A stretch of 64,000 nucleotides of DNA from Adhaeribacter_A terreus. Its GTDB lineage: Bacteria > Bacteroidota > Bacteroidia > Cytophagales > Hymenobacteraceae. The first letter of the stretch is position 1; the number at the start of each line of letters is the position of its first letter. The stretch spans positions 268,980 to 332,979 of the forward strand of contig NZ_JBHSKT010000005.1 in the NCBI RefSeq assembly GCF_042657365.1, in the 5' to 3' direction. Shown piece by piece: positions 8,869 through 17,616 of this stretch. A program made the position numbers and the translations under genes. The notes under the pieces were generated by a model. That model saw nothing but the letters and a program-made list of their open reading frames with translations. It did no database searches and was not told the DNA's origin.

Positions 8869-9257
8869 TTTTCGTCTTTTTTAAGGTTATCCAATAAATT
8901 CCGTATTTCATTTAAGTCTTGCTGCGAAGTTTTTTTATTGCCCAGCGCCTGCATCACCAACTTTAAAGCCGAACCCCGGAACGCCGTATCTAAAAACCGG
9001 TCGAGGAGTTGTTTCTGGGTAGCGGTTTCGGTAATGGCGGCGCTGTAAATATGCGAACGGCCACTTTCATCGCGGTTTACCATACCCTTTTCGTGCATGA
9101 TCTGCATCAGCTTAAGGGTAGTAGTATAACCGGTTTCTTTCGCTTTTGATAGTTCATCGTTCACAAAGCGAACGGTATTGGGTCCGTGTTGCCAGAGCAC
9201 CTGCAAAATTTCAAGCTCCGATTCGGTAGGTTTAATATTATTTGTCTTCTCAGCCAT
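8865..9257 (-). CDS. BlaI/MecI-family transcriptional repressor
   Basis: The ATG at 9257 gives 130 aa beginning MAEKTNNIKPTESELEILQV; the longer open frame upstream would run into the operators. The winged helix (about 10-80: SELEILQVLWQHGPNTVRFV, TTTLKLMQIMHEKGMV) is typical of BlaI, and the C-terminal helix dimerises. The product probably represses itself and the M56 gene it overlaps. Three perfect-spaced dyads just upstream are the likely operators. Confidence 0.9.
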   Translation of the reverse strand: MAEKTNNIKPTESELEILQVLWQHGPNTVRFVNDELSKAKETGYTTTLKLMQIMHEKGMVNRDESGRSHIYSAAITETATQKQLLDRFLDTAFRGSALKLVMQALGNKKTSQQDLNEIRNLLDNLKKDEK

Positions 9258-9278
9258 CAGAAAGGTTTGTTTAAAACG

Positions 9279-9350
9279 TACGAATGTTTTCGTATGCAAT
9301 TGTACGAAGCTTTTCGTAAAAGGTCAAAGTTTTCTACGAATTTTTTCGTA
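9279..9350. promoter_or_regulatory. Three BlaI-type operators
   Basis: Three 16-bp dyads of the form TACGAANNTTTTCGTA lie at 9279-9294, 9303-9318 and 9335-9350, all upstream of the repressor start at 9257. Their starts are 24 and 32 bp apart. Known BlaI/MecI operators are dyads centred on TACA-TGTA; TACGA-TCGTA is a variant. Binding by the adjacent repressor is inferred from position and symmetry. Confidence 0.8.
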
Positions 9351-9442
9351 AATAAATCTGTGAGCAATTCCCGGGACTTGGTAAAAGGAAATTACAGAAT
9401 AGGAAATTTGCGGAGAATAGTTGGCTTTTGCTTCAGGAAACG

Positions 9443-9471
9443 ACTTTTTAAGGCCAAACGCATAGCGTTTT
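9443..9471 (-). repeat. 29-bp element between the repressor operators and a membrane glycosyltransferase gene
   Basis: Reverse copy: ACTTTTT at 9443, CATAGCGTTTT ending at 9471. Confidence 0.8.
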
Positions 9472-9500
9472 CAGAAGTTTATTTCCCGGAATTAAGGTGG

Positions 9501-11270
9501 CTATTTCCGGCGGAAATAAATTAGCATCCGCGGATCTTCGTGAAACAGGAAATAGCCGGAAAGATCGAATGGAACCGGCGCAGCATTTTCAGTACCTATA
9601 ATAACTACGTCGTATTGGCGGCCAGGCTTGGGTGTATTTTCATCGAAAATGTAATCGCCTTCGCCGGAATAAAGGAATTCGTAAACCACATTAATGCCAT
9701 AAGCATTGCAATTGGAGAAAACGGTGCGGTGCCCGTACTGGTGAACATTGCGGAGAGAACGCTCTATCCTTTTGCTTTGCGAATGATCCGCATTGAAATC
9801 GCGTTGCTGTTTTACTACCTGGTAACCAATGTAAAATGCCATAAAAACCACAGTAAAGCCGGGTGTCATTTTTTGATATTTCGAGGGAAGAAAGCTGACA
9901 ACCACCTGAAACGCGATGCCCAGCAACAGAAAATCGGCAAAAATTAAAAACAGCCAGATCCTTTCCGGAGGCATTACGCCATGTAAAGTCAATAAGAAAA
10001 ACGGCAGCACCGATCCGCAAAGCACCCAGCTTAACACAACCAGATCGATGGCAGCGTTCGCATAAATTGCTTTCAATCTCTGCCGGAAAACGAGTAGAAA
10101 AAGGAATAAGCTTACGCCACCAAGCCATAGATATTTGCCCAGGGTTTCCTGGCCGAGCATGGCACCATGCATATAACTTACGTAAGCCGGAAGCTTTGCG
10201 AAGAACATTTGCCGGCTCATTGCTTGCACATAATCGTTTCCGTAAAGCTGGCCGCCGCCGCTAACGAGCATGGCCGGAAGGTAAAGCAACAAGGTAATAA
10301 CGCCGATAAAAACGCAGGCAGTAACGAAATGCTTAAGTCCGCGGAAATTCCTGGTAATAAGAAAATAACCCGCCCCAAAAATAACCAGAGAACCAAACGG
10401 ATACAAAAAAATCGGAATAGTTAAGAAACCGGCCACGCTTGCAAGTATGAATACAAGCCAGTAAGCCGGGTCTTTTTGCTGCACGATCTTCAGCAGGGCA
10501 AGGGTGGCAACAATGGTGCAGAAAAGCAAAAGCGTATAACCGCGTCCATGAACGGCATAAAATAAAGCATAATTAGAAAAGCCGCAGCCAACCGCAACAA
10601 TAAAAGCCACCGGAAACCGGAAAACCGAACGCAGGCTTAAATGCACAACCGGAAACACCGCCAAACTGATCAGTAAAGAAGGCAGTTTCAGAACCAAAAA
10701 AGCTTTATCGAAAACAAGATCGAAGGGCAGGCATAAAACGGAATATAGAATGTGGTTATTCGGGAGCGGATAATACGAAAGACTGGCCTCAAGACCTTTG
10801 GAAACAAAAAGCAGGTAAGTAGCCGCCTCGTCGGTAATTACCGGGTGCAAACGGAGCATATAAATGCGGGCTGCAACCAATAAAATGCCGGCAGCCAGCA
10901 ATAAGGATTTTTCCCAAGTTGGCAGTAAAGCCCACTGTTGCTTGAGTTTTTTGAACGGAAACCCTGGCGTTTTTAAATGCAGGCCAAAGGCTTCCGTTAG
11001 ATTATTTTGCGATGTTCTTCGGAAATGGTAAAATAAAAACATGCAGCTAAACGTCAGCAATGCGAGTGCACCAATTACGATCTGGTAAGTGCTGTAAGAA
11101 AAGCCGAAAGCATGCGTATTGCCGGTAAATCTTCTTTCGTAGCAGAAAACCTGGAAAAGCTGCTCAAAGGTCTGGTAAGTATTTGCCGCGAAAAATAACA
11201 GCAAAAACCCGGTAACTACCGTCAGTATTCCAAAACCATAGCGTAAGATCTGTCTGTATTCAGGCTGCAT
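9501..11270 (-). CDS. Multi-pass membrane protein, GT39/ArnT-like glycosyltransferase (paralogue 1)
   Basis: The ATG at 11270 gives 589 aa starting MQPEYRQILRYGFG, matching the start of its neighbour. About a dozen hydrophobic segments are visible. The first large outer loop has ITDEAATYLLFVSKG, with an acidic residue where GT-C enzymes of the PMT/ArnT type carry the catalytic Asp, then PLPNNHILYSVL and later AVHGRGYTLLL. Such proteins move a sugar from a polyprenyl-phosphate carrier to lipid, protein or glycan; the acceptor cannot be read from sequence. Tandem paralogue at 11414. The codons at 10945-10973 contain a near-perfect 29-bp element. Confidence 0.7.
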   Translation of the reverse strand: MQPEYRQILRYGFGILTVVTGFLLLFFAANTYQTFEQLFQVFCYERRFTGNTHAFGFSYSTYQIVIGALALLTFSCMFLFYHFRRTSQNNLTEAFGLHLKTPGFPFKKLKQQWALLPTWEKSLLLAAGILLVAARIYMLRLHPVITDEAATYLLFVSKGLEASLSYYPLPNNHILYSVLCLPFDLVFDKAFLVLKLPSLLISLAVFPVVHLSLRSVFRFPVAFIVAVGCGFSNYALFYAVHGRGYTLLLFCTIVATLALLKIVQQKDPAYWLVFILASVAGFLTIPIFLYPFGSLVIFGAGYFLITRNFRGLKHFVTACVFIGVITLLLYLPAMLVSGGGQLYGNDYVQAMSRQMFFAKLPAYVSYMHGAMLGQETLGKYLWLGGVSLFLFLLVFRQRLKAIYANAAIDLVVLSWVLCGSVLPFFLLTLHGVMPPERIWLFLIFADFLLLGIAFQVVVSFLPSKYQKMTPGFTVVFMAFYIGYQVVKQQRDFNADHSQSKRIERSLRNVHQYGHRTVFSNCNAYGINVVYEFLYSGEGDYIFDENTPKPGRQYDVVIIGTENAAPVPFDLSGYFLFHEDPRMLIYFRRK

Positions 11271-11324
11271 CGGTAACAAAACTACAGAAATTTTCAGCAA
11301 GCGCAGGAATGAATTTAACAAGTA

Positions 11325-11353
11325 AAAATGCTATGGTTTCTGCCCGAAAAAGT
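11325..11353 (+). repeat. 29-bp element between the two glycosyltransferase-like genes
   Basis: Forward copy: AAAATGCTATG at 11325, right block AAAAAGT ending at 11353. Confidence 0.8.
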
Positions 11354-11413
11354 GGCTTCCCTGATTTTTGAGTAAGGTTTCCTGGTTTACTTTAAAATTT
11401 AGCTTTCAGGAGT

Positions 11414-13201
11414 TTACTCCGGGCGCTTCAGAAAATATACCTGCACAAAATTATCCTGATGAATAAGGCGGTAGCGCGAAAGATCCAGGTTTGTCTGTAC
11501 GGGGTTGGTGCGACTCAGAATAAGTACATTATAGTGCCTTCCAGGCTCCGTCTGAAACACGTCCATTACCGGAAAGCGTTTATCGTGGGCTAAAAAATCG
11601 TACGTAATAAAAAAACTGTAATAGCCATCGGAAGTGTAAATAACCGGGTCGGGTTGTTGCCGAATGACCGTCAGGATTTCGTAGAACGGATCGTTGCTGG
11701 TGTGCGGAACCTGCTTGTTGCGCCAATGTTTGCTGGTTTCATAAGTGCCGTAAAATGCCATAAACAGCACCACGAAGGCAATGCTTATTTTTTTGTGCTT
11801 GCGCAGAAAAAAGTAAAAGAATACTTGCAGCAAAACGGCTATGGTCAGGAAATCGGCAAAAGCTTTGTAGGTCCAGGTGCGTTCCGGCGGCAAAACGCCC
11901 TGCACAAAAATCAAAGCCCAGGGCACCAGCGCACCGCATAAGATCCAGACCAGGTAAACCGGTTTCAGGCCGGAATATTGCCAGAAACCCGCGGCTTTTC
12001 TTCGGAATATTAAAAGCAAAAATACGCTTAAAACTGCCAGCAGCCATAAATAAGCACTCATTCCTTCCTGGCCTAAAACCGAGCCCTGCGTGAACGGAAA
12101 GAAAAAACTGAGTTTGCTGAACAAAACATCATAAGGCTTGCGCGCCACATAGGCATTATTGAACAGCAGTTCCGGGCCGCTTACCAGTATTACAGGCAGG
12201 TAAAGCAAAAGGGTAGCTATTCCGGCGAAAAAAGTAACGAGAATGAACAGCCGTAGAGCCTTAAAATTTTTAGAATGGATGAAAGCAAAAACGGCGAATA
12301 GAGAAATGCTGGCAAACGGATACAGAAAAACCGGAACGGTGTAAAACCCGGTCACGGTACAAATCAGGAACAGCAGCCAGTAATAGTTTTGCCGGCCTTC
12401 GTATAATTTCAGAATAGCAATAAAGGCAAAAACGGTACACAAAAGCAGCAGCGAATAACCCCGGCCGTGCACCGCATAATACAGCAAATGGTACGAAAAA
12501 CTAAGCCCCGTTACGGCAAAAAATGCAATACTGAATTTAAAAATTGACCGCACCGCCAGGTACAAAACCGGAAATCCAAGCGTGCTGATTAAGAGCGTCG
12601 GGAGTTTATAAGCCCAGTACGGATCCTGAAAAACCGATAGCAATGGCAGGCAAAGCAGCGAATAAAAAACGTGGTTGTTCGGGATAATGTAATAGGTAAT
12701 TGCGCCAGGCAAGCCGCGGTACAGAAATAAAAAGTACGCGGAGGCTTCGTCTATTTCGTATTGGTAGAGACTGAGCAAGTACAAACGCGCGGCGGTAAGT
12801 GCCAGAAATGTAATTAGTAGCAGTTTCTTTTCAAAAAGCGGTAGTTTTTGCCATTGCGCGCGGAGTTTTTGCCCGAAAAAAGCTACCGTTTCCAGAGGCA
12901 GGAAATTTGCAAAAAAGGCTGTACGCGGCGCTGTTCTTAGCCGGTAAAGCATAAAAACGCAGCCCGAAAAGAAAACAGCTACGGCAATTTTGGTAATGGT
13001 ATAAGTGGCTTCAGACATTCCGAAAACCCGGTTTACTTCCACCAGGCCTTCCGAGATAAAGGGTTTATCGGCGTTGAAAGCGGCAAAAACCGGCAGCAGT
13101 TCTTCGTAGGTCCAGCTTAAAAAGAACACCAGCAGAAAACCGGCCACCACGGCCAGCATTCCAAAACCATAGCGTAAAACCTGTTTGTATTCGTTGTGCA
13201 T
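11414..13201 (-). CDS. Multi-pass membrane protein, GT39/ArnT-like glycosyltransferase (paralogue 2)
   Basis: The ATG at 13201 gives 595 aa starting MHNEYKQVLRYGFG; an upstream TTG is possible but unneeded. It is colinear with the gene at 9501: YEIDEASAYFLFLYRG, IIPNNHVFYSLLCLP and AVHGRGYSLLLL correspond. The pair clearly arose by duplication and both keep the acidic pair in the first loop. A 29-bp element with one mismatch lies in frame at 12864-12892, at nearly the same aligned place as the copy in paralogue 1. Probably an inner-membrane GT-C transferase. Confidence 0.7.
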   Translation of the reverse strand: MHNEYKQVLRYGFGMLAVVAGFLLVFFLSWTYEELLPVFAAFNADKPFISEGLVEVNRVFGMSEATYTITKIAVAVFFSGCVFMLYRLRTAPRTAFFANFLPLETVAFFGQKLRAQWQKLPLFEKKLLLITFLALTAARLYLLSLYQYEIDEASAYFLFLYRGLPGAITYYIIPNNHVFYSLLCLPLLSVFQDPYWAYKLPTLLISTLGFPVLYLAVRSIFKFSIAFFAVTGLSFSYHLLYYAVHGRGYSLLLLCTVFAFIAILKLYEGRQNYYWLLFLICTVTGFYTVPVFLYPFASISLFAVFAFIHSKNFKALRLFILVTFFAGIATLLLYLPVILVSGPELLFNNAYVARKPYDVLFSKLSFFFPFTQGSVLGQEGMSAYLWLLAVLSVFLLLIFRRKAAGFWQYSGLKPVYLVWILCGALVPWALIFVQGVLPPERTWTYKAFADFLTIAVLLQVFFYFFLRKHKKISIAFVVLFMAFYGTYETSKHWRNKQVPHTSNDPFYEILTVIRQQPDPVIYTSDGYYSFFITYDFLAHDKRFPVMDVFQTEPGRHYNVLILSRTNPVQTNLDLSRYRLIHQDNFVQVYFLKRPE

Positions 13202-13243
13202 TTGCAACAAAACTACTGAAATTCCGCTTCCATTAATAGGCTG

Positions 13244-13343
13244 AAAACGCTATGCTTTCGGGTTAAAAAAGTAAGAGCACCCGGTTCTCAAAACCAGATG
13301 CTCCAGATGAAAGAAAAATGCTATACTTTCAGGCCTTAAAACT
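13244..13343 (+). repeat. Two forward 29-bp elements and a short inverted repeat between a glycosyltransferase and a permease gene
   Basis: Copies at 13244-13272 (close to consensus) and 13315-13343. The second touches the stop codon (TGA, 13343-13345 on the minus strand) of the permease. Between them GAGCACCCGGTTCTC and CCAGATGCTC form a weak hairpin. Confidence 0.8.
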
Positions 13344-15751
13344 CATTCCCACTTCAGGCTTTTTACCGGATTGGTATAGGCGGCTTTTATGGCTTGGTAG
13401 CTAACGGTAAGCACTGCAATAAGCAAACCGAGGAAACCTGCTAAAACGAAAACCCAAACCGGGATCTGTACGCGGTAAGCAAAATTCTCAAGCCAGTGGT
13501 GCATACCGAAATACGCCAGCGGAAATGCAATTAAAGCCGCCAGCATTACCAGTTTCACGAAATCTTTGGTCAGTAAATATACAATGCTCCGCACCGAAGC
13601 GCCCATCACTTTTCTTATTCCAATTTCCTTAGTGCGTTGCTGCGCGGTAAAAGAAGCCAGTGCAAACAAACCTAAACACGCGATCATAATAGCCAGAACA
13701 GAGAAATAACCGACGAGTTTGCCCAGATTTTCCTGCGTTTTATATTGCTGGTCTAAGCGTTGGTCCAGGAAGAAATATTCCAGCGGAAATTCCGGCGAAA
13801 ATTTGCCCCAGACCTGTTCCACGTGCGCCATCGTTTGTTCATGGTTTTCCGGGGAAATGCGGAGCGCCAGGTATTTTTTCCAGAAGAAAGAATGTTTGCG
13901 GTGCGGCAGATCCAACACAAACGGCCCGATATTATTGGCTACCGAAACGAAATTGAAATCTTTCACCACGCCAATTACTTTTTCGCTGCCACCCGGCGTA
14001 TCAAAACGTTTCCCAATCGCATTTTCCGGCGTGCCCCAGCCTAAATGTTTTACCATGGCCTCGTTTATGAGCAAACCCAGGGAATCGTCGCGCTGGTGCG
14101 TTTTGCTGAAATCGCGGCCGGCTACGAGTTGCAGCCCCATGGTTTTTACAAAATCTTCGTTTATGATCAGGGCAGGAAAATAGATCCACTTGCCGCGTTC
14201 CATGCCTTCGTAGTTAAATTCGTGGGTATTGTGGTTTTCGCCCAGAATTTCGTTCATAGTGGTTACGCTGGTAATGTTTTTGTTGCGCTGCAGTTCGTTG
14301 ATCATAGCATCGGTTTTAGGAGCCAGCGGCGGACGAAGCGGTAAAATCACCACTTGTTCTTTCTTAAAACCCAGATCTACCGAACGCATGTATTTCAGCT
14401 GCCGGTTTATTATGAAAGTGCCTACAATTAAGCCCAGCGAAATAGCGAACTGCAAAACCACCAGGCTTTTGCGCAAAACCGCACTTCCGGAACCGGCTTT
14501 GGCGGCGCTGCCTTTCAGAACTTTCACCGGCTCGAACGCCGACAGGAAAAACGCCGGATACAAGCCCGAAGCCAAACCGGTAAGCAACCCGATCAGCAGT
14601 AAACCAACCAGCAAAGCCGGGTTCGTAAATATATTCGCGTCGAGTGCTTTGCCCGACACTTCACTGAAAATGGGTAGCAGAATTTCCACCAAAGCCAGCG
14701 CCAGAATTACGGCCAGGAAACTGAGTAAAACCGCTTCGGCTAAAAACTGACCAATTAACTGCGAACGGTACGCGCCCGAAACTTTACGAATTCCGACTTC
14801 TTTGGCCCGGCCGGCAGCGCGTGCAGTAGCCAGGTTCATGAAATTGATGCAGGCAATAACCAGAATGAAAATACCGATCACGCCGAAAATGAAAATATTG
14901 TTGATGTCGCCGTTGGGCTGCATTTCGTAATCGAGGTGCGAGTGCAGGTGAATGCTTTTGAGTGGTTGCAAATAATGCGTGATCTGCGGCTGCACAAATT
15001 CCGGGTAATATTTCTTGATAAAGTTCGGGAATTGCGCTTCCAGCTCTTTCGGGTTTACGCCTTCTTTAAGCAGCAAATACGTCCAGGCCGGGTTCCAGAT
15101 CCAGTTTTTGTCCAGGTTCGGGCTCATTAAATAAGCGGTCCGGAAAGAGATCAGACCTTCGAAAGGAATGTGGGTTGGGTGCTCAATTTCTTCAAAAACG
15201 CCGGTAACTTTCAGATCGAATTTCCCTTCAAATTTCAGCACTTTGCCCATCGGGTCTTCGTCGCCGAAATATTTTTCTGCCAGTTTTTGGGTAAGCACAA
15301 TAGAATTAGGTTCGGCCAGCGCTTTCTCCGGATTGCCCTGCGCCAGCGGAAAATCGAAAACCCTGAACAGCGTGGAATCGGCAAAGAAAAGGTGTTTTTC
15401 GTTCAGCTTTTTCTCGCCGCGCTCCAAGGTTAAAGTAGGCTGCTGAAAATTGAAAAAGCGCACCGTTTCTTCAATTAAATGCGGATAATCGGTTTTTAAA
15501 GCTTTGGCTACCGGCGGCGGATTGCTCGAAGCTTCTTCGCCCTGTCCTTCTTCCGAATCAAGTTTGCCCACCATGCGGTAAATGCGGTCGGCTTTGCTGT
15601 GGAATTTATCGTAGCGCACTTCATCCTGAATGAACATGAAAATAAGCAGGAAGCACGCAATGCCTGTAGCTAAACCAAGCACAGTAATGGCCGAATAGAA
15701 CTTGTGGCGCAGCAAATTGCGGTAAGCAGTCTTGAAATAATTCTTCAGCAT
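13343..15751 (-). CDS. MacB/FtsX-type ABC transporter permease, two FtsX domains
   Basis: The ATG at 15751 (MLKNYFKTAYRNLLRHKFYS) is preferred over the longer frame because relatives start with this amphipathic helix. The 802-aa protein has a first transmembrane segment (about 20-42), a MacB-type periplasmic domain, an FtsX domain with NLATARAAGRAKEVGIRKVSGA around 285, a second periplasmic domain, and a second FtsX domain with TKEIGIRKVMGASV near 690. Such large permeases are common in Bacteroidota and work with a separate ATPase, none of which is next door. Substrate unknown. Confidence 0.88.
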   Translation of the reverse strand: MLKNYFKTAYRNLLRHKFYSAITVLGLATGIACFLLIFMFIQDEVRYDKFHSKADRIYRMVGKLDSEEGQGEEASSNPPPVAKALKTDYPHLIEETVRFFNFQQPTLTLERGEKKLNEKHLFFADSTLFRVFDFPLAQGNPEKALAEPNSIVLTQKLAEKYFGDEDPMGKVLKFEGKFDLKVTGVFEEIEHPTHIPFEGLISFRTAYLMSPNLDKNWIWNPAWTYLLLKEGVNPKELEAQFPNFIKKYYPEFVQPQITHYLQPLKSIHLHSHLDYEMQPNGDINNIFIFGVIGIFILVIACINFMNLATARAAGRAKEVGIRKVSGAYRSQLIGQFLAEAVLLSFLAVILALALVEILLPIFSEVSGKALDANIFTNPALLVGLLLIGLLTGLASGLYPAFFLSAFEPVKVLKGSAAKAGSGSAVLRKSLVVLQFAISLGLIVGTFIINRQLKYMRSVDLGFKKEQVVILPLRPPLAPKTDAMINELQRNKNITSVTTMNEILGENHNTHEFNYEGMERGKWIYFPALIINEDFVKTMGLQLVAGRDFSKTHQRDDSLGLLINEAMVKHLGWGTPENAIGKRFDTPGGSEKVIGVVKDFNFVSVANNIGPFVLDLPHRKHSFFWKKYLALRISPENHEQTMAHVEQVWGKFSPEFPLEYFFLDQRLDQQYKTQENLGKLVGYFSVLAIMIACLGLFALASFTAQQRTKEIGIRKVMGASVRSIVYLLTKDFVKLVMLAALIAFPLAYFGMHHWLENFAYRVQIPVWVFVLAGFLGLLIAVLTVSYQAIKAAYTNPVKSLKWE

Positions 15752-15759
15752 AGCAGCAA

Positions 15760-15878
15760 AAAACGGTAGGTGAAAAGGTGCAAAAACCCGAAGCAGCAAG
15801 CAAACGCTTCGCCCGGAATTATAATACTTACACGAAATATGCCACGCTGAAAACGGTAGGCTTTTGGGCTGAAAAAGT
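15760..15878 (+). repeat. Two forward 29-bp elements upstream of the permease gene
   Basis: Copies at 15760-15788 (right block AAAAACC) and 15850-15878 (close to consensus with CGGTAGG). The first begins only 9 nt beyond the permease start codon. Confidence 0.75.
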
Positions 15879-15963
15879 GGTTTTGAAGTTGAAATTGAAT
15901 GAATTGGTGTTCGTTTTCAAACAGTTGTTTATCCGGTTTTGGACGGTAGTAATTGAAAACACA

Positions 15964-15993
15964 AAGGGCTGACTGAAAATTCAGACAGCCCTT
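15964..15993 (-). terminator. Long palindromic hairpin after the outer-membrane protein gene
   Basis: AAGGGCTG, one mismatch, CTGAA form one arm, with a near-perfect mirror. Only a short T-run follows on the minus strand, so termination is likely but not certain. Confidence 0.55.
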
Positions 15994-16019
15994 AGTGTAA
16001 ACTAAGCAAAAGCTTTTCC

Positions 16020-17459
16020 TTACTTCTTTCTTATAAACTTCCGGAAGGAAATGGTAATTGCATCATTCTTCAAATTCGATTTGGAAACGATTCTTAATTG
16101 TGGTTCTACTGTGTGTTCATAATCAGGGCCTATTTCCATGATTGGTTTACTTGAAAACCTATTTGCATAGCGATATCCAATACCAATTTCGCAAGCTTTG
16201 CCTACCCGACCATTCAGATTTAAACCGGCATGGTAACCCACAAAATAATCGTGATAACCCTTAAGGCGCGTAACCATCCCATTCATTCTTGGATAGCCTT
16301 CCATGCTACCCAGATCATCAACATAGCTTTGCCATAAACCAACTTCCGGTGAAATGAATAATTTATTGCGCACTATAGGTAATGCATATCTCACCGAAAC
16401 CGGGGTCGTTAAGATCAATAGTGACCAACCACCATAACCTATACGAGAAGTGCTTGCATAATTAATATTGCTGGTGCCTACTCGAAAGCCAGCTTCCAGA
16501 TTCAAACGGCTTCTAAACTGGTAGCCTTTATAAAAAGTTAAATAAGACGTCCAGGTAGAGGCAACTTGCGCTTTTTGTGTATAACCCGGATCTTCCTGCA
16601 CTTGATTGGCATAAAAGGTTTGCTTCCCGGTTTCCAGGCCCCAGTATTTTCCGTGGTAAATCGGCTTTGCGACTGAATCGGATCTCGGAAATTTAACAGC
16701 TTTGTAGAAGTTTACAAATTTCTGGATTGGCATCCGGTATCCAAGCCTGATCTCGGCATAATCGCCTTTGGTTTTTATAGAAGATTCATAATGCAGTACA
16801 TTCGGGGTTTGGCTCAGGTAATCATCCATCTTGAAATCAAAACTTCCGATCGTATTAAATCCTTTATAGTAGGCTGCTTCAAGCAAAAAAGCATTCCCTC
16901 TTTTGGTTTTGTATTCTAAGCCAAGCGCAGCGTTTACCAAAACAGATTTTTCTTTTAGCGTATTGGTGCCAGCCGATACCCAATAAACCATGTCCGGATG
17001 AGGTTCGCTTAATACATCAGACTTGATAGGCATGCTCACATTTTCCAGATCCAGCAAGGCAACTCCCAGACTGCCGGTAAAATGTAAGGCTTTTGTAATA
17101 TTTTTCCGATAACCTAGGCTCAGTTCATATTGCTTGTTGTCGAAACCGGCCTCATAATCCCTTTCTATACCTAAAGTATCTTTTCCAAAATGCTGGAAGC
17201 GGTTTTTTAAGTTAATAGTGCCTTTCTTAAAAGTACCTCTTACAAATAAATTATCGGTAAGCTCGTATTGCAGGAAAATTCCTTTGGAAGAAGCCGTTGT
17301 ACGATTCGATTTAAAACTATTGGGTTGCTTGCCCTGCACGCGGATATGCATGGGTGTGTTTAAGCCGCCAAGTATACCAAGGCTTAGTTTTTGAGTGGTT
17401 TGCGCATTAACGGTGCCGATCAGGCAAAAGCTTAAAAGAATAAGGAAAAGCGATTTCAT
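16020..17459 (-). CDS. Probable outer-membrane beta-barrel protein
   Basis: 479 aa with signal peptide MKSLFLILLSFCLIGTVNAQ. The rest shows alternating hydrophobic/polar strands, many Tyr and Gly (LELSLGYRKN, GDYAEIRLGYRM, EIGIGYRYANRF), and a C-terminal strand AITISFRKFIRKK. This suggests an outer-membrane barrel of 10 or more strands. No known family is recognised. The gene is monocistronic, with hairpin downstream and a repeat-bearing gap upstream. Confidence 0.6.
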   Translation of the reverse strand: MKSLFLILLSFCLIGTVNAQTTQKLSLGILGGLNTPMHIRVQGKQPNSFKSNRTTASSKGIFLQYELTDNLFVRGTFKKGTINLKNRFQHFGKDTLGIERDYEAGFDNKQYELSLGYRKNITKALHFTGSLGVALLDLENVSMPIKSDVLSEPHPDMVYWVSAGTNTLKEKSVLVNAALGLEYKTKRGNAFLLEAAYYKGFNTIGSFDFKMDDYLSQTPNVLHYESSIKTKGDYAEIRLGYRMPIQKFVNFYKAVKFPRSDSVAKPIYHGKYWGLETGKQTFYANQVQEDPGYTQKAQVASTWTSYLTFYKGYQFRSRLNLEAGFRVGTSNINYASTSRIGYGGWSLLILTTPVSVRYALPIVRNKLFISPEVGLWQSYVDDLGSMEGYPRMNGMVTRLKGYHDYFVGYHAGLNLNGRVGKACEIGIGYRYANRFSSKPIMEIGPDYEHTVEPQLRIVSKSNLKNDAITISFRKFIRKK

Positions 17460-17552
17460 TTCGCAATATTAACAATAGCCAAGTGAAATACATCGATTTT
17501 TATTGTTAAAGTATTAATCAAAATAATTTCAATGTTTTCTAATTTCAGGGAA

Positions 17553-17616
17553 AGAAGAGACTTCTCCTCACGCCGAGATGACCGCAAAAAACGCTATGCT
17601 TTCATGCTCAAAAACT
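17553..17616 (+). repeat. Half of a GTCATCTCGRCG-type element next to a 29-bp element at the mgtE stop
   Basis: 17553-17583 reads ...CTTCTCC...CGCCGAGATGAC, one end of the element seen complete at 36056-36152. A forward 29-bp element at 17588-17616 then overlaps the mgtE stop codon (TAG, 17615-17617 on the minus strand). Confidence 0.65.

Noticed and set aside
11221..11260. CCATAGCGTAA in the glycosyltransferase genes (also near 13165)
   Set aside because: Codes for the conserved LRYGFG start in both paralogues; lacks TTTT and the right block.
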